Shown in pieces: positions 1 through 6,673 of a stretch of DNA of 9,512 nucleotides (position 1 is its first letter; every line of letters starts with the position of its first letter). This DNA is from Rhodospirillaceae bacterium (GTDB taxonomy: Bacteria; Pseudomonadota; Alphaproteobacteria; Rhodospirillales; 2-02-FULL-58-16). Below the pieces are notes generated by a model, which did not search any database, was not told the origin of the DNA, and was given only the letters and a program-made list of their open reading frames with translations. A program made the position numbers and the translations under genes. Location of the stretch: NCBI GenBank assembly GCA_030623425.1, contig JAUXMA010000038.1, forward strand, positions 1-9,512, in the 5' to 3' direction.

Positions 1-1
1 C

Positions 2-73
2 GATCCTAGCGCCGCAGCGGCTGGCCGCAAGGACCGAGCCGACTGCAAATACACCGCCAAGCGTATGGACTAG
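2..73 (+). CDS. possible 3' end of an unidentified gene (partial)
   Basis: An open frame enters from the left edge and ends at TAG (71-73), giving 23 residues that finish in CKYTAKRMD. Third codon positions are GC-rich, as in the recognised genes here, which mildly favours real coding. The fragment is too short to assign a family, and I do not recognise it. The stop codon is also the first three bases of the palindromic element at 71-122, so the present C-terminus may have been set by that element. It could equally be non-coding sequence open by chance. Confidence 0.25.
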   Translation, partial: DPSAAAAGRKDRADCKYTAKRMD

Positions 74-122
74 AGGGCGATTCACGTTTCAAATTGATTC
101 AATTTGAAACGATCGCACTCTA
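71..122. repeat. 52-bp imperfect palindrome (two nested stems)
   Basis: The inner arms, 85-97 and 99-111, are perfect 13-bp inverted repeats around the single central T98. The outer arms, 71-81 and 112-122, pair over 11 bp with one mismatch (G76/A117). They are separated from the inner stem by a 3-base bulge (82-84) on the left side only. The inner stem is AT-rich and no T-run follows, so it does not look like a standard intrinsic terminator. It lies between a possible rightward gene end and the 3' end of the leftward mucR gene. The nested structure suggests a dispersed intergenic palindrome. I recall similar sequences between genes in other alphaproteobacteria but cannot confirm that here. 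Confidence 0.7.
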
Positions 123-230
123 AGGAATCGGTTCCAGCCCGCTCCCCCTCATTTGCCGGAAGCCGGCGGCGAAAAGCGTTCAAAACAAACCACGCCTCGA
201 CTTTACGTCATGCCGGCGGGAGAGCGCAGG

Positions 231-689
231 TCATTTTGATGGTTTCCGCCGCCGTCCGCTTTTTCTTTGGCGGCCGGTTTTCAGGCCCAAGCCGAACTTT
301 TTGGCGAATGCGGCGCGCCGCTTGGCATAGTTGGCGGCGACCATGGGATAATCCACCGGCAGGTTCCATTTCGCCCGGTATTCCTCCGGCGACAAACCAA
401 AGACGGTGCGAAGATGGCGTTTGAGCAATTTCATTTTCTTGCCATCTTCGAGGCAGATGATGTGATCCGGGGTCACCGACCGGTGGATGGGAACCGCCGG
501 TTTTTGCGGCTTGGCCGGACCTTCGCAGGTCATTTCGCGCAAATCGCTCAACGACGCGAAGACGGCGTTAATGGCTTCGGGGACCCGCTCCGAGGTGATG
601 GCGTTGTTATTGATATAAGCGGCGACGATATCGGCGGTCATGCGCAAAATGGCGTCGCCGGAAACGAGATCGGCGGGATTCTCGCTCAT
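231..689 (-). CDS. mucR: MucR/Ros family transcriptional regulator
   Basis: This is a small DNA-binding protein of 152 residues from the ATG at 689. That start has AGGGG about 6 bases upstream. The GTG just before it (692) is also in frame but leaves too little spacing. Numbered from that GTG, the N-terminal half (about 17-55) matches the MucR oligomerisation region. It is followed by the hallmark KPAVPIHRSVTPDHIICLED. The Ros-type zinc-finger region (80-110) has C80, D83 and H93, but V97-F98 where Ros has His-His, so the last zinc ligand is missing. EEYRAKW and DYPMVAANYA follow, as in the family. The C-terminus (137-153) is a strongly basic tail, longer than I recall for typical members. 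MucR proteins act as global, often H-NS-like, repressors of surface, motility and cell-cycle genes and repress themselves. Targets cannot be read from this window. It is transcribed away from the rpiB gene train. Confidence 0.92.
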   Translation of the reverse strand: MSENPADLVSGDAILRMTADIVAAYINNNAITSERVPEAINAVFASLSDLREMTCEGPAKPQKPAVPIHRSVTPDHIICLEDGKKMKLLKRHLRTVFGLSPEEYRAKWNLPVDYPMVAANYAKRRAAFAKKFGLGLKTGRQRKSGRRRKPSK

Positions 690-1041
690 CACTGACCCCT
701 GCGGCCTTTTCTGAATTCCACGGCTCTAATTTGAACATGAACGATTTTTTTGTCAATCCAAAACGAGAGAACATGAATATAGATTAGGTAAAAATAAATC
801 AATAAATCAACAAATCGGCGAAACTTGTTTTTGTAACTTTTTCGCTATAGCAATCTTCTCCGTCCCCGGCCGCATTTCTTTGGGTGTTCGTCGATTGGCT
901 TGTCCGTTTCGTTTCCAGGGCTGTCCTAAGAGCGGCGGCGATAAAAAGTTGACGCGATAGCTTGTGGCGGGTTGGCAGGGCCACCCGACATATGGTAGGT
1001 TGGCGCCTTCGTCGATCATCAGTTCGCCATGCCATAACGCC
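690..1041. promoter_or_regulatory. divergent mucR/rpiB intergenic control region
   Basis: These 352 bases have no convincing gene. The mucR-proximal part (about 720-850) is clearly AT-rich in an otherwise GC-rich window. It has A and T runs and an 8-bp tandem repeat TAAATCAA at 795-802 and 803-810, followed by a partial third copy at 811-818. AT-rich sites with flexible T-A steps are the known kind of MucR target, so autoregulation is plausible. The rpiB-proximal part (about 860-1041) returns to normal composition. A TTGACG at 949-954 and TATGGT at 991-996 are present, but their spacing does not make a promoter, so the rpiB promoter remains unplaced. Only very short open frames occur here. 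Confidence 0.5.
729..756 (-). promoter_or_regulatory. candidate sigma-70 type promoter for mucR
   Basis: On the minus strand a perfect TTGACA lies at 756-751. Sixteen bases later comes TCAAAT (734-729), a 4/6 match to the -10 consensus. Initiation would fall near 720, giving a leader of roughly 30 bases before the ATG at 689, which is a sensible distance. It lies inside the AT-rich stretch where MucR autoregulation would be expected. No other comparable match was seen on this strand close to mucR. Confidence 0.45.
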
Positions 1042-1491
1042 ATGCCCTCCAACACCATCGCCATCGCCAGCGACCACGCCGGTTTCGTAATCAAATCCAC
1101 GCTCGTTCTTGATATCGGCAAGATGGGGTACAAGGTTCTCGATCTTGGCACCGACGGTCCGGAGTCGGTGGATTATCCAGATTTCGGCTACGCCGTCGCC
1201 ACCGCCATCAAGGAAGGCAAGGCGCACCGTGGGGTTTTGGTCTGTGGCAGCGGCATCGGCATCAGCATCGCCGCCAACCGCCATCCGGAAATCCGCGCCG
1301 CCTTGATCCACGACGCCCTCGGCGCCAGATTGTCGCGCCAGCACAATGACGCCAACGTCATCTGTTTCGGCGGCCGCATGATCGGCGCCGATGTGGCGCG
1401 CGACTGCGTAAAAGTGTTCCTGGGAACCGATTTCGAGGGCGGCCGGCACGTTCAACGCGTTGACAAGCTCTCCAAACCGACGTCTTCTTAG
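1042..1491 (+). CDS. rpiB: ribose-5-phosphate isomerase B
   Basis: It interconverts ribose 5-phosphate and ribulose 5-phosphate in the cytoplasmic pentose phosphate pathway. The protein has 149 residues, the usual RpiB length. It opens with the nucleotide-fold strand IAIASDHAG (D11-H12). The catalytic loop is VCGSGIGISIAANR (67-80) with the active-site Cys at 68. H101-N-D-A-N and FEGGRH (131-136), with R135, H136 and R139 for phosphate and sugar binding, are also present. The ATG at 1042 fits the family N-terminus. The frame is open back to a GTG at 964, but the extra 26 residues do not look conserved. No strong Shine-Dalgarno precedes 1042. It is the first gene of the rightward train. Its product ribulose 5-phosphate feeds the RibB reaction encoded four genes downstream. 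RpiB can act on other phosphosugars in some bacteria, but nothing here suggests that. Confidence 0.95.
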   Translation: MPSNTIAIASDHAGFVIKSTLVLDIGKMGYKVLDLGTDGPESVDYPDFGYAVATAIKEGKAHRGVLVCGSGIGISIAANRHPEIRAALIHDALGARLSRQHNDANVICFGGRMIGADVARDCVKVFLGTDFEGGRHVQRVDKLSKPTSS

Positions 1492-1547
1492 ATGTCCACA
1501 CTAATGGTGTTTTATCCACGGCTGCTTTATTATAAGGTGCGATCCCA

Positions 1548-2858
1548 ATGACTTTTTCCAACGCCGTTTACCCTTCCCAATTCCATGACCGTTTCTACGG
1601 CGATTCCCTAGCCGAGAGCGATCCGGACATCAACCGCTTCATCCGCGGCGAACTGGTCCGCCAACAGAACCAGATCGAGTTGATCGCCTCCGAGAACATC
1701 GTTTCGCGGGCGGTGCTGGAAGCCCAGGGTTCGGTGTTGACCAACAAATACGCCGAAGGTTATCCCGGCCACCGTTATTACGGTGGTTGCGATTTCGTCG
1801 ATGCCGCCGAGACCCTGGCCATCGAGCGGGCGAAAAAGCTGTTCAAGTGCGATTTTGCCAATGTCCAACCTCATTCCGGCGCCCAAGCCAACGGCGCCGT
1901 CCTGATGGCGCTTTTGAAGCCCGGCGACACCTTGATGGGGATGTCGCTGGCGGCGGGCGGCCATCTGACGCACGGCGCGCCGCCAACGCAGTCGGGCCAG
2001 TGGTTCCGCTCCGTGCAGTACGGGGTCAATCGCGAAGACGGGCGCATCGACTATGACGAAGTCGAACGCATCGCCTTCGACAACCGGCCGAAACTGATCA
2101 TCGCCGGCGGCTCGTCCTATCCGAGGATCGTCGATTTCAAGCGCTTCCGCGCCATCGCCGACAAGGCCGGGGCCTTGCTGATGGTGGACATGGCCCACTT
2201 CGCCGGTCTGGTTGCCGGCGGCGTCCACCCCAGCCCGCTCGCTGACGCCGACGTGGTCACCACCACCACGCATAAAACCTTGCGTGGTCCGCGCGGCGGC
2301 ATGATCCTGGCCAGCGACGCCGAGTTCGGCAAGAAAATCAACACCGCTGTCTTCCCTGGCCTGCAGGGCGGGCCGCTGATGCACGTCATCGCCGCCAAGG
2401 CGGTGGCCTTGGGCGAGGCCTTGCGGGCCGATTTTCCATCCTACGCGAAAACCGTGGTCGACAACGCCAAGGTCCTCGCCTCGGTCCTCATGGAGCGGGG
2501 ATTCGATATCGTTTCGGGCGGTACCGACACCCACTTGGTCCTGGTCGACTTGCGGTCGAAGAAACTCACCGGCAAGGACGCCGAAGCCAGCCTCGAGCGC
2601 GCCGGCATAACCTGCAACAAGAACGGCATTCCGTTCGATCCACGAATATCCGTCGTCGCCTCCGGCATCCGCCTCGGCACTCCGGCCGGAACGACGCGCG
2701 GTTTCGGGCCTGCCGAGTTCCGCCGCATCGGCGAATTGATCGGCGATGTGCTCGATAATCTTGTTCTTGGAGCCGGCGACAATGGCGCCGCCGAACGGGC
2801 AACGCACGAGCAGGTCGTCTTGATGTGCGGACGGTTTCCGGTTTATTGCGGGATGTGA
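1548..2858 (+). CDS. glyA: serine hydroxymethyltransferase
   Basis: This PLP enzyme converts serine and tetrahydrofolate to glycine and 5,10-methylenetetrahydrofolate, the main one-carbon source. The protein has 436 residues, normal for bacterial GlyA. Visible motifs are [10 protein letters not shown] (44-53), [15 protein letters not shown] (66-80), and [13 protein letters not shown] (213-225) with D214 and H217 by the cofactor. The PLP lysine K243 is in [14 protein letters not shown], and the carboxylate-binding R375 is in [14 protein letters not shown]. The typical C-terminal LCxxFPVY-like end is also present. The ATG at 1548 is preceded by AAGGTG (1534-1539) at 8 bases. The gap to rpiB is 56 bp. 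No glycine riboswitch or clear promoter was seen in that gap. The glyA-nrdR-rib order is widespread in alphaproteobacteria. Confidence 0.98.
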   Translation: MTFSNAVYPSQFHDRFYGDSLAESDPDINRFIRGELVRQQNQIELIASENIVSRAVLEAQGSVLTNKYAEGYPGHRYYGGCDFVDAAETLAIERAKKLFKCDFANVQPHSGAQANGAVLMALLKPGDTLMGMSLAAGGHLTHGAPPTQSGQWFRSVQYGVNREDGRIDYDEVERIAFDNRPKLIIAGGSSYPRIVDFKRFRAIADKAGALLMVDMAHFAGLVAGGVHPSPLADADVVTTTTHKTLRGPRGGMILASDAEFGKKINTAVFPGLQGGPLMHVIAAKAVALGEALRADFPSYAKTVVDNAKVLASVLMERGFDIVSGGTDTHLVLVDLRSKKLTGKDAEASLERAGITCNKNGIPFDPRISVVASGIRLGTPAGTTRGFGPAEFRRIGELIGDVLDNLVLGAGDNGAAERATHEQVVLMCGRFPVYCGM

Positions 2859-2877
2859 GCCGGCGCCGTTTAGGCCA

Positions 2878-2894
2878 CGGCCGCGGCGCGGCCG
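2878..2894. repeat. GC-rich inverted repeat ahead of nrdR
   Basis: The arms 2878-2885 and 2887-2894 are perfect 8-base complements around one base. A real hairpin would use about 7 pairs with a 3-base loop. It lies in the 56-bp glyA-nrdR gap, just before the nrdR Shine-Dalgarno at 2898-2906. No T-run follows, so termination is unlikely. It could affect mRNA stability or translation, or simply reflect GC-rich sequence. Confidence 0.4.
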
Positions 2895-2914
2895 AAAGGG
2901 GGAGGTAAAATACC

Positions 2915-3376
2915 ATGCGCTGTCCATTTTGCGGCAATGGCGACACCCAGGTTAAAGATTCCCGTCCCACCGAGGACAACGCCGCCATCCGCCGCCGCCG
3001 TTACTGCCCCGCCTGCGGGTCGCGCTTCACGACCTTCGAGAGGGTCCAGCTCAGGGAGCTCTCGGTGATGAAAAAAGCCGGCGAAAAGGTTCCCTTCGAC
3101 CGCAACAAGCTGTTGCGCTCGCTGCAGATTTCCCTGCGCAAGCGGCCGGTCGATGACGAGCGCGTGGAGCTTATCGTCAACAGCATCCAGCGTCGCCTGG
3201 AAACCTTGGGCGAAAACGAGATTCCCACCAAGGTCATCGGCGAAATGGTGATGGATCACTTGGCCGGACTGGATTCGGTGGCGTACGTCCGCTTTGCCTC
3301 CGTATACCGTAATTTCCGCGAGGCCAAGGATTTCGAGGACTTCGTGGGAAGGCTGAGTGACGACGACGGCAACTGA
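2915..3376 (+). CDS. nrdR: NrdR, ATP-cone repressor of ribonucleotide reductase genes
   Basis: NrdR senses dATP/ATP and represses nrd operons by binding paired NrdR boxes. The protein has 153 residues, the normal length. The N-terminal zinc ribbon has C3-x2-C6 and C31-x2-C34, with the [17 protein letters not shown] linker usual for the family. The ATP-cone (about 49-139) begins [20 protein letters not shown] and ends with the conserved [13 protein letters not shown] (122-134). The start ATG is preceded by a near-perfect Shine-Dalgarno, GGAGGT at 2901-2906, with 8-base spacing, the strongest in the window. Its 3' end overlaps the likely ribD start by 20 bases, which implies translational coupling. 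No NrdR-box pair was recognised in this window, so its targets lie elsewhere. Its position among rib genes is a conserved arrangement rather than evidence for a flavin role. Confidence 0.97.
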   Translation: MRCPFCGNGDTQVKDSRPTEDNAAIRRRRYCPACGSRFTTFERVQLRELSVMKKAGEKVPFDRNKLLRSLQISLRKRPVDDERVELIVNSIQRRLETLGENEIPTKVIGEMVMDHLAGLDSVAYVRFASVYRNFREAKDFEDFVGRLSDDDGN

Positions 3377-4487
3377 CGCCAACGATGTTCATCACATGCG
3401 CGCGGCGCTGGCCCTGGCGCGCCGCGGTCTGGGCGCCGTCTGGCCCAACCCGGCGGTGGGCTGCGTGCTGGTCCGCGAGGATCAGCGGGGCCGGGTGGTG
3501 GGACGCGGCTGGACGCAACCGGGAGGCCGGCCGCATGCCGAAAGCGAGGCATTGCGGCGCGCCGGCCATGAGATGGCCAGAAACGCCACCGCCTATGTCA
3601 GCCTCGAGCCCTGCGACCATTTGGGCGGAACCCCGCCTTGCAGCCAAGCTCTGGCCGCCGCCGGCGTCCGCCGCGCCGTCATCGCCGTCGAGGACCCCGA
3701 TCCCCGCGTCCGCGGCCAGGGCATCGCCCGCCTCGCCGCCGCCGGCGTCGCCGTGAGCACCGGCCTGTTAGGAGACGAGGCCAGCCGGCTCAACGCCGGT
3801 TTCTTCATCAAGATCCGGCAGGGACGGCCGCTCATCACCCTCACGGTGGCGACGACGCTGGATGGCCGCATCGCCACCCGCACGGGCGCCAGCCAATGGA
3901 TCACCGGCGAGACGGCGCGCGCCCTGGCGCACCGTTTGCGCGCCGAACACGACGCCATCCTTATCGGCATCGGCACGGCGCTCGCCGACGCCCCGCGGCT
4001 GACCTGCCGGCTGTCCGGCCTGGAACAGCGCTCGCCGGTGCGCATCGTCGCCGACAGCCGCCTGCGCCTGCCGGTGGACAGCCCGCTGGTCGAAACGGCG
4101 CGGCAAACGCCGACCTGGGTGATTGCCGTCAAAGGCGGCGAGGCCGGCAAACGCGACGCCTTGATCGAACGGGGCGTCACCGTCATCGAGGCCGATCCCG
4201 GCCCCGCCGACAGGCCCGACGTTGGCTGGATAGCGGCGGAACTGGGGCGCCGCGGCCTGACCCGTGTTCTCGTCGAGGGGGGAGGGGAGTTTGCGGCGGA
4301 ACTGCTGCGCGCCCGCCTCGTCGACAGGCTGGCGTGGTTCCGAGCGCCGCGGCTGATCGGCGGCGACGGCGTGCCGGCGGCGGCGGCGCTGGGAGTCGAT
4401 ACCCCCGCCCAAGCGCCGGAATTCGCCCGAACCGCCGTCCTGCCGGCGGGATCGGACGTCCTGGAAACCTACGAGCGGATCAGCTGA
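3357..4487 (+). CDS. ribD: bifunctional pyrimidine deaminase/reductase RibD
   Basis: It catalyses the second and third steps of riboflavin synthesis: deamination of the 2,5-diaminopyrimidinone phosphate, then reduction of its ribosyl side chain. It has 376 residues from the GTG at 3357, with GGGAAGG (3346-3352) just upstream. An internal ATG at 3396 lacks a Shine-Dalgarno. The deaminase domain (about 14-150) keeps H60-A-E62 and [11 protein letters not shown] (85-95), with zinc ligands C86 and C95. The reductase domain (about 157-376) keeps [23 protein letters not shown] (E307) and APRLIGG. Two usually conserved positions differ: T163 replaces the Lys of TLKxAxSLDG, and A212 replaces the second acidic/Asn residue of ADDP/ADNP. 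The deaminase should be active. I expect the reductase to work, but these changes are unusual. It overlaps nrdR and lies 2 bases before ribE. Confidence 0.95.
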   Translation: MTTTATDANDVHHMRAALALARRGLGAVWPNPAVGCVLVREDQRGRVVGRGWTQPGGRPHAESEALRRAGHEMARNATAYVSLEPCDHLGGTPPCSQALAAAGVRRAVIAVEDPDPRVRGQGIARLAAAGVAVSTGLLGDEASRLNAGFFIKIRQGRPLITLTVATTLDGRIATRTGASQWITGETARALAHRLRAEHDAILIGIGTALADAPRLTCRLSGLEQRSPVRIVADSRLRLPVDSPLVETARQTPTWVIAVKGGEAGKRDALIERGVTVIEADPGPADRPDVGWIAAELGRRGLTRVLVEGGGEFAAELLRARLVDRLAWFRAPRLIGGDGVPAAAALGVDTPAQAPEFARTAVLPAGSDVLETYERIS

Positions 4488-4489
4488 CC

Positions 4490-5077
4490 ATGTTCGCCGG
4501 CATCATCAGCGATTTCGGCCAAATTCGCGCCATCGCCGCCACCGGCGACCAGCGCTTCGAAATCGCCACCCGCTACGCCACCGGCGGCATCGACGTCGGC
4601 GCCTCAATTTGTTGCTCGGGAGCCTGCGTGACGGTGATCGACAAGGGGCCGGATTGGTTCGCTTACACCGCTTCCGCCGAAACCCTGGCTAGGACCACCA
4701 TGGGCAACTGGCGCATAGGCCGGCCCGTCAACCTGGAGCGGTGCCTGAAAATGGGCGACGAAATCGGCGGCCATTTGGTCAGCGGACACGTCGACGGCGT
4801 CGCCACCGTTTTAACCGTCACCCCCGACGGGGCGTCGCTTAAGTTGGTCATCCGGGCGCCGGAGGCACTGAAGCCGATGATCGCGGCGAAGGGGTCGGTT
4901 GCCGTCGATGGCGCCTCCCTGACCGTGAATTCCATCGACGGCGCCGCTTTCGCGGTCAACATCATTCCCCACACCCGCGACACCACCACTCTGGGAAACC
5001 TGCGGACGGGCGACGCGGTGAATCTGGAAATCGACGTTATCGCGCGCTATGTTGCCCGCTTTTTAGCTCTAGATTGA
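4490..5077 (+). CDS. ribE: riboflavin synthase, alpha subunit type
   Basis: It dismutates two 6,7-dimethyl-8-ribityllumazine molecules to riboflavin and the pyrimidinedione that is recycled to RibH. The protein has 195 residues, typical for the trimeric enzyme. The two internally repeated lumazine-binding domains are visible. Domain 1 has GASICCSGACVTVID (37-51) and LARTTMGNWRIGRPVNLERC. Domain 2 begins near GGHLVSGHVDG (93-103) and has KGSVAVDGASLTV (134-146), TTTLGNLRTGDAVNLEID and a final ARYVARF. The N-terminus reads MFAGII instead of the usual MFTGII. The start lies 2 bases after the ribD stop with no strong Shine-Dalgarno, so translation is probably coupled. The symbol follows the usage ribE for riboflavin synthase; E. 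coli calls it ribC. Confidence 0.96.
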   Translation: MFAGIISDFGQIRAIAATGDQRFEIATRYATGGIDVGASICCSGACVTVIDKGPDWFAYTASAETLARTTMGNWRIGRPVNLERCLKMGDEIGGHLVSGHVDGVATVLTVTPDGASLKLVIRAPEALKPMIAAKGSVAVDGASLTVNSIDGAAFAVNIIPHTRDTTTLGNLRTGDAVNLEIDVIARYVARFLALD

Positions 5078-5088
5078 GGAATAGCCGC

Positions 5089-6204
5089 GTGTTCCATCCC
5101 GAGCATTTATCGTCCACCGAGGACATCATCGAGGACGCCCGCAACGGTCGGCTTTGCATTCTCGTCGACGACGTGGAGCGGGAAAACGAAGGCGACCTCG
5201 TCGTTTCGGCGCAGATGGCGACGCCCGAGATCATCAACTTCATGGCCAAGCACGGCCGCGGCTTGATCTGCCTGTCGCTGACAGCGGACCGGGTGCGGGA
5301 ACTGGACTTGCCGCTGATGCCGCGGCGCCACGCCTCGCGCCACCAGACGGCGTTCACCGTTTCCATCGAGGCCCGGGAAGGCGTGACCACGGGAATTTCC
5401 GCCTCCGACCGGGCCCGCACCATCGCCGTCGCCATCGACCCGACGAAAGGCAAGGACAGCATCGCCTCTCCTGGCCATATCTTTCCCCTGGAAGCGAGGA
5501 ACGGCGGCGTGCTGGTGCGCGCCGGCCACACCGAAGCGGCGGTTGACATCTCCCGCTTGGCCGGGCTCAATCCGTCGGGGGTGATCTGCGAGATCATGAA
5601 CGAGGACGGCACCATGGCCCGCATGCCCGAGCTGATCGACTTCGCCCGCCGCCATGACATCAAAATCGCCACCATCGCCGGTCTTATCGCTTACCGGCTG
5701 CGCCATGACCGCATCGTCGAACGCCAGCTGGAGACCTCCCTTAACAGCCTTTACGGCGGCGAATTCCACATGCTCGTCTATGTCAACAAGATCGCCTATG
5801 CCGAACACATCGCCCTGGTCAAAGGCGATCTTTCGGCGGCCGGCCCGGTGCTTGTCCGCATGCACGCCCTCAATGTGCTCGAGGACGTGCTTGGCGACCA
5901 AAGCGCCGGCAAGGCGCACGAACTCCGCCAAGCCATGCGAATCATCGGCGATGAGGGCCGCGGCGTCTTGGTGCTGATCCGCGAACCGCATCCGAGCAGT
6001 CTTTCCGAGCGGGTACAGGTGCTCCTCGGCGGCGGCGAACAAACGACCGGCGAACTGCGCGATTACGGTGTCGGCGCGCAGATTTTGCTCGATCTCGGAG
6101 TCAAGGACATGATCTTGTTGTCCAATACCAAACGGACCATTATCGGTCTCGAAGGCTACGAGCTGACCGTGGCCGGGCAGCGCCCCATCTCCCCGGACGA
6201 ATGA
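5089..6204 (+). CDS. ribBA: 3,4-dihydroxy-2-butanone 4-phosphate synthase with degenerate RibA-like domain (RibBX type)
   Basis: The N-terminal RibB domain (about 7-205) turns ribulose 5-phosphate into 3,4-dihydroxy-2-butanone 4-phosphate plus formate. Its signature VDDVERENEGDLV (26-38), GLICLSL, TGISASDRA, SPGHIFPL, RAGHTEA (H147) and VICEIMNEDGTMAR are intact. The C-terminal part (about 206-371) resembles GTP cyclohydrolase II but has no cysteine. The zinc-binding region usually reading HSECLTGDVFGSxRCDCG is MHALNVLEDVLGDQSAGKAH (259-277 or so), and QEGRGIGL is gone. Only the DYGVGAQILLDLG and nearby fold-defining parts remain. It therefore matches the RibBX variant known from proteobacteria, in which the second domain has no cyclohydrolase activity. 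The chosen GTG start at 5089 has GAGGA (5076-5080), overlapping the ribE stop, at 8 bases. A TTG at 5074 would add five residues but has no Shine-Dalgarno. Many databases will label it ribBA. Confidence 0.93.
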   Translation: MFHPEHLSSTEDIIEDARNGRLCILVDDVERENEGDLVVSAQMATPEIINFMAKHGRGLICLSLTADRVRELDLPLMPRRHASRHQTAFTVSIEAREGVTTGISASDRARTIAVAIDPTKGKDSIASPGHIFPLEARNGGVLVRAGHTEAAVDISRLAGLNPSGVICEIMNEDGTMARMPELIDFARRHDIKIATIAGLIAYRLRHDRIVERQLETSLNSLYGGEFHMLVYVNKIAYAEHIALVKGDLSAAGPVLVRMHALNVLEDVLGDQSAGKAHELRQAMRIIGDEGRGVLVLIREPHPSSLSERVQVLLGGGEQTTGELRDYGVGAQILLDLGVKDMILLSNTKRTIIGLEGYELTVAGQRPISPDE

Positions 6205-6208
6205 TGAA

Positions 6209-6673
6209 ATGAGTAATTCCCCGCATGTCCTGATCGTCGAAGCGCGCTTCTACGAGGACATCGCCGGGGAACTAGTGAAGGGCGCCGGCGCCGTTCTCGA
6301 CGAAGCCGGTATGTCATACGACCGCATTCCCGTGCCGGGGGTTTTCGAAGTGCCGGCGGCGATCCGCTTCGCCATCCGTTCGATGGAGGTCCACTCGGCG
6401 CCTGTCCACTATTCCGGCTACATCGCGCTCGGCTGTGTCATCCGCGGCGAAACCAGCCATTTCGAATACATATGCAACGCCGCCAGCCGGGCCCTCATGG
6501 ACTTGACCCTGAACTACAGCATCGCCATGGGTTTCGGCATTCTCACCTGCGACAACCGCGAGCAGGCCTGGGCGCGCGCCGCCGTCGACCAGAAAAACAA
6601 AGGCGCCGAAGCCGCCACAACCTGCCTTAGGATGATGGAGTTGAAAAAGACTTTTCGGCTCGTTCAGCGATGA
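6209..6673 (+). CDS. ribH: 6,7-dimethyl-8-ribityllumazine synthase
   Basis: It condenses the RibD-derived ribitylaminopyrimidine with the RibB product to form lumazine, the substrate of RibE. The 154-residue length and motifs are typical: ARFYEDIAGELVKGA (12-26), VPGVFEVPAAI (42-52), ALGCVIRGETSHFEY (73-87) with the catalytic His at 84, GFGILTCDNREQAWARA, and NKGAEAA near the C-terminus for phosphate and pyrimidine contacts. The start is 4 bases after the preceding stop, with a modest GGACGA (6195-6200) upstream. The stop overlaps the nusB start as ATGA. Lumazine synthases form pentamers or icosahedral shells; the assembly state cannot be read from this sequence. Confidence 0.96.
   Translation: MSNSPHVLIVEARFYEDIAGELVKGAGAVLDEAGMSYDRIPVPGVFEVPAAIRFAIRSMEVHSAPVHYSGYIALGCVIRGETSHFEYICNAASRALMDLTLNYSIAMGFGILTCDNREQAWARAAVDQKNKGAEAATTCLRMMELKKTFRLVQR

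Noticed and set aside
104..424. A 106-codon plus-strand frame starting in the palindrome.
   Set aside because: It runs antisense through the conserved mucR coding region and has no ribosome binding site.
737..787. A 16-codon mini-ORF in the mucR/rpiB intergenic region, a possible leader peptide.
   Set aside because: No Shine-Dalgarno, AT-rich codons, far from rpiB, and no attenuator-like hairpin after it.
964..1041. GTG at 964 as the rpiB start, adding 26 residues.
   Set aside because: The added residues do not fit the RpiB N-terminus, which normally begins only a few residues before IAIASDHAG; the ATG at 1042 fits this.
1493..1547. TATTAT at 1528-1533 as a -10 element for glyA, and a short ACAC/GTGT stem as a terminator after rpiB.
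   Set aside because: Initiation would start at or after the glyA ribosome binding site. The stem is only 4 bp.
1608..2927. A long open frame (439 codons) on the minus strand across glyA.
   Set aside because: It mirrors glyA codons; GC-rich third positions remove stops on the other strand. The translation resembles no family and there is no ribosome binding site or gap for it.
3638..4489. Open frame of 284 codons running through ribD in the ribE frame, suggesting a large N-terminal extension of RibE.
   Set aside because: The ribE product has its full normal domains from the ATG at 4490. The upstream part is Arg/Pro-rich shadow sequence of ribD with no domain features.
3357..6673. An FMN riboswitch controlling the riboflavin genes.
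   Set aside because: The rib genes have at most 11 bases between them and no conserved RFN-element pieces were recognised upstream of nrdR or ribD.
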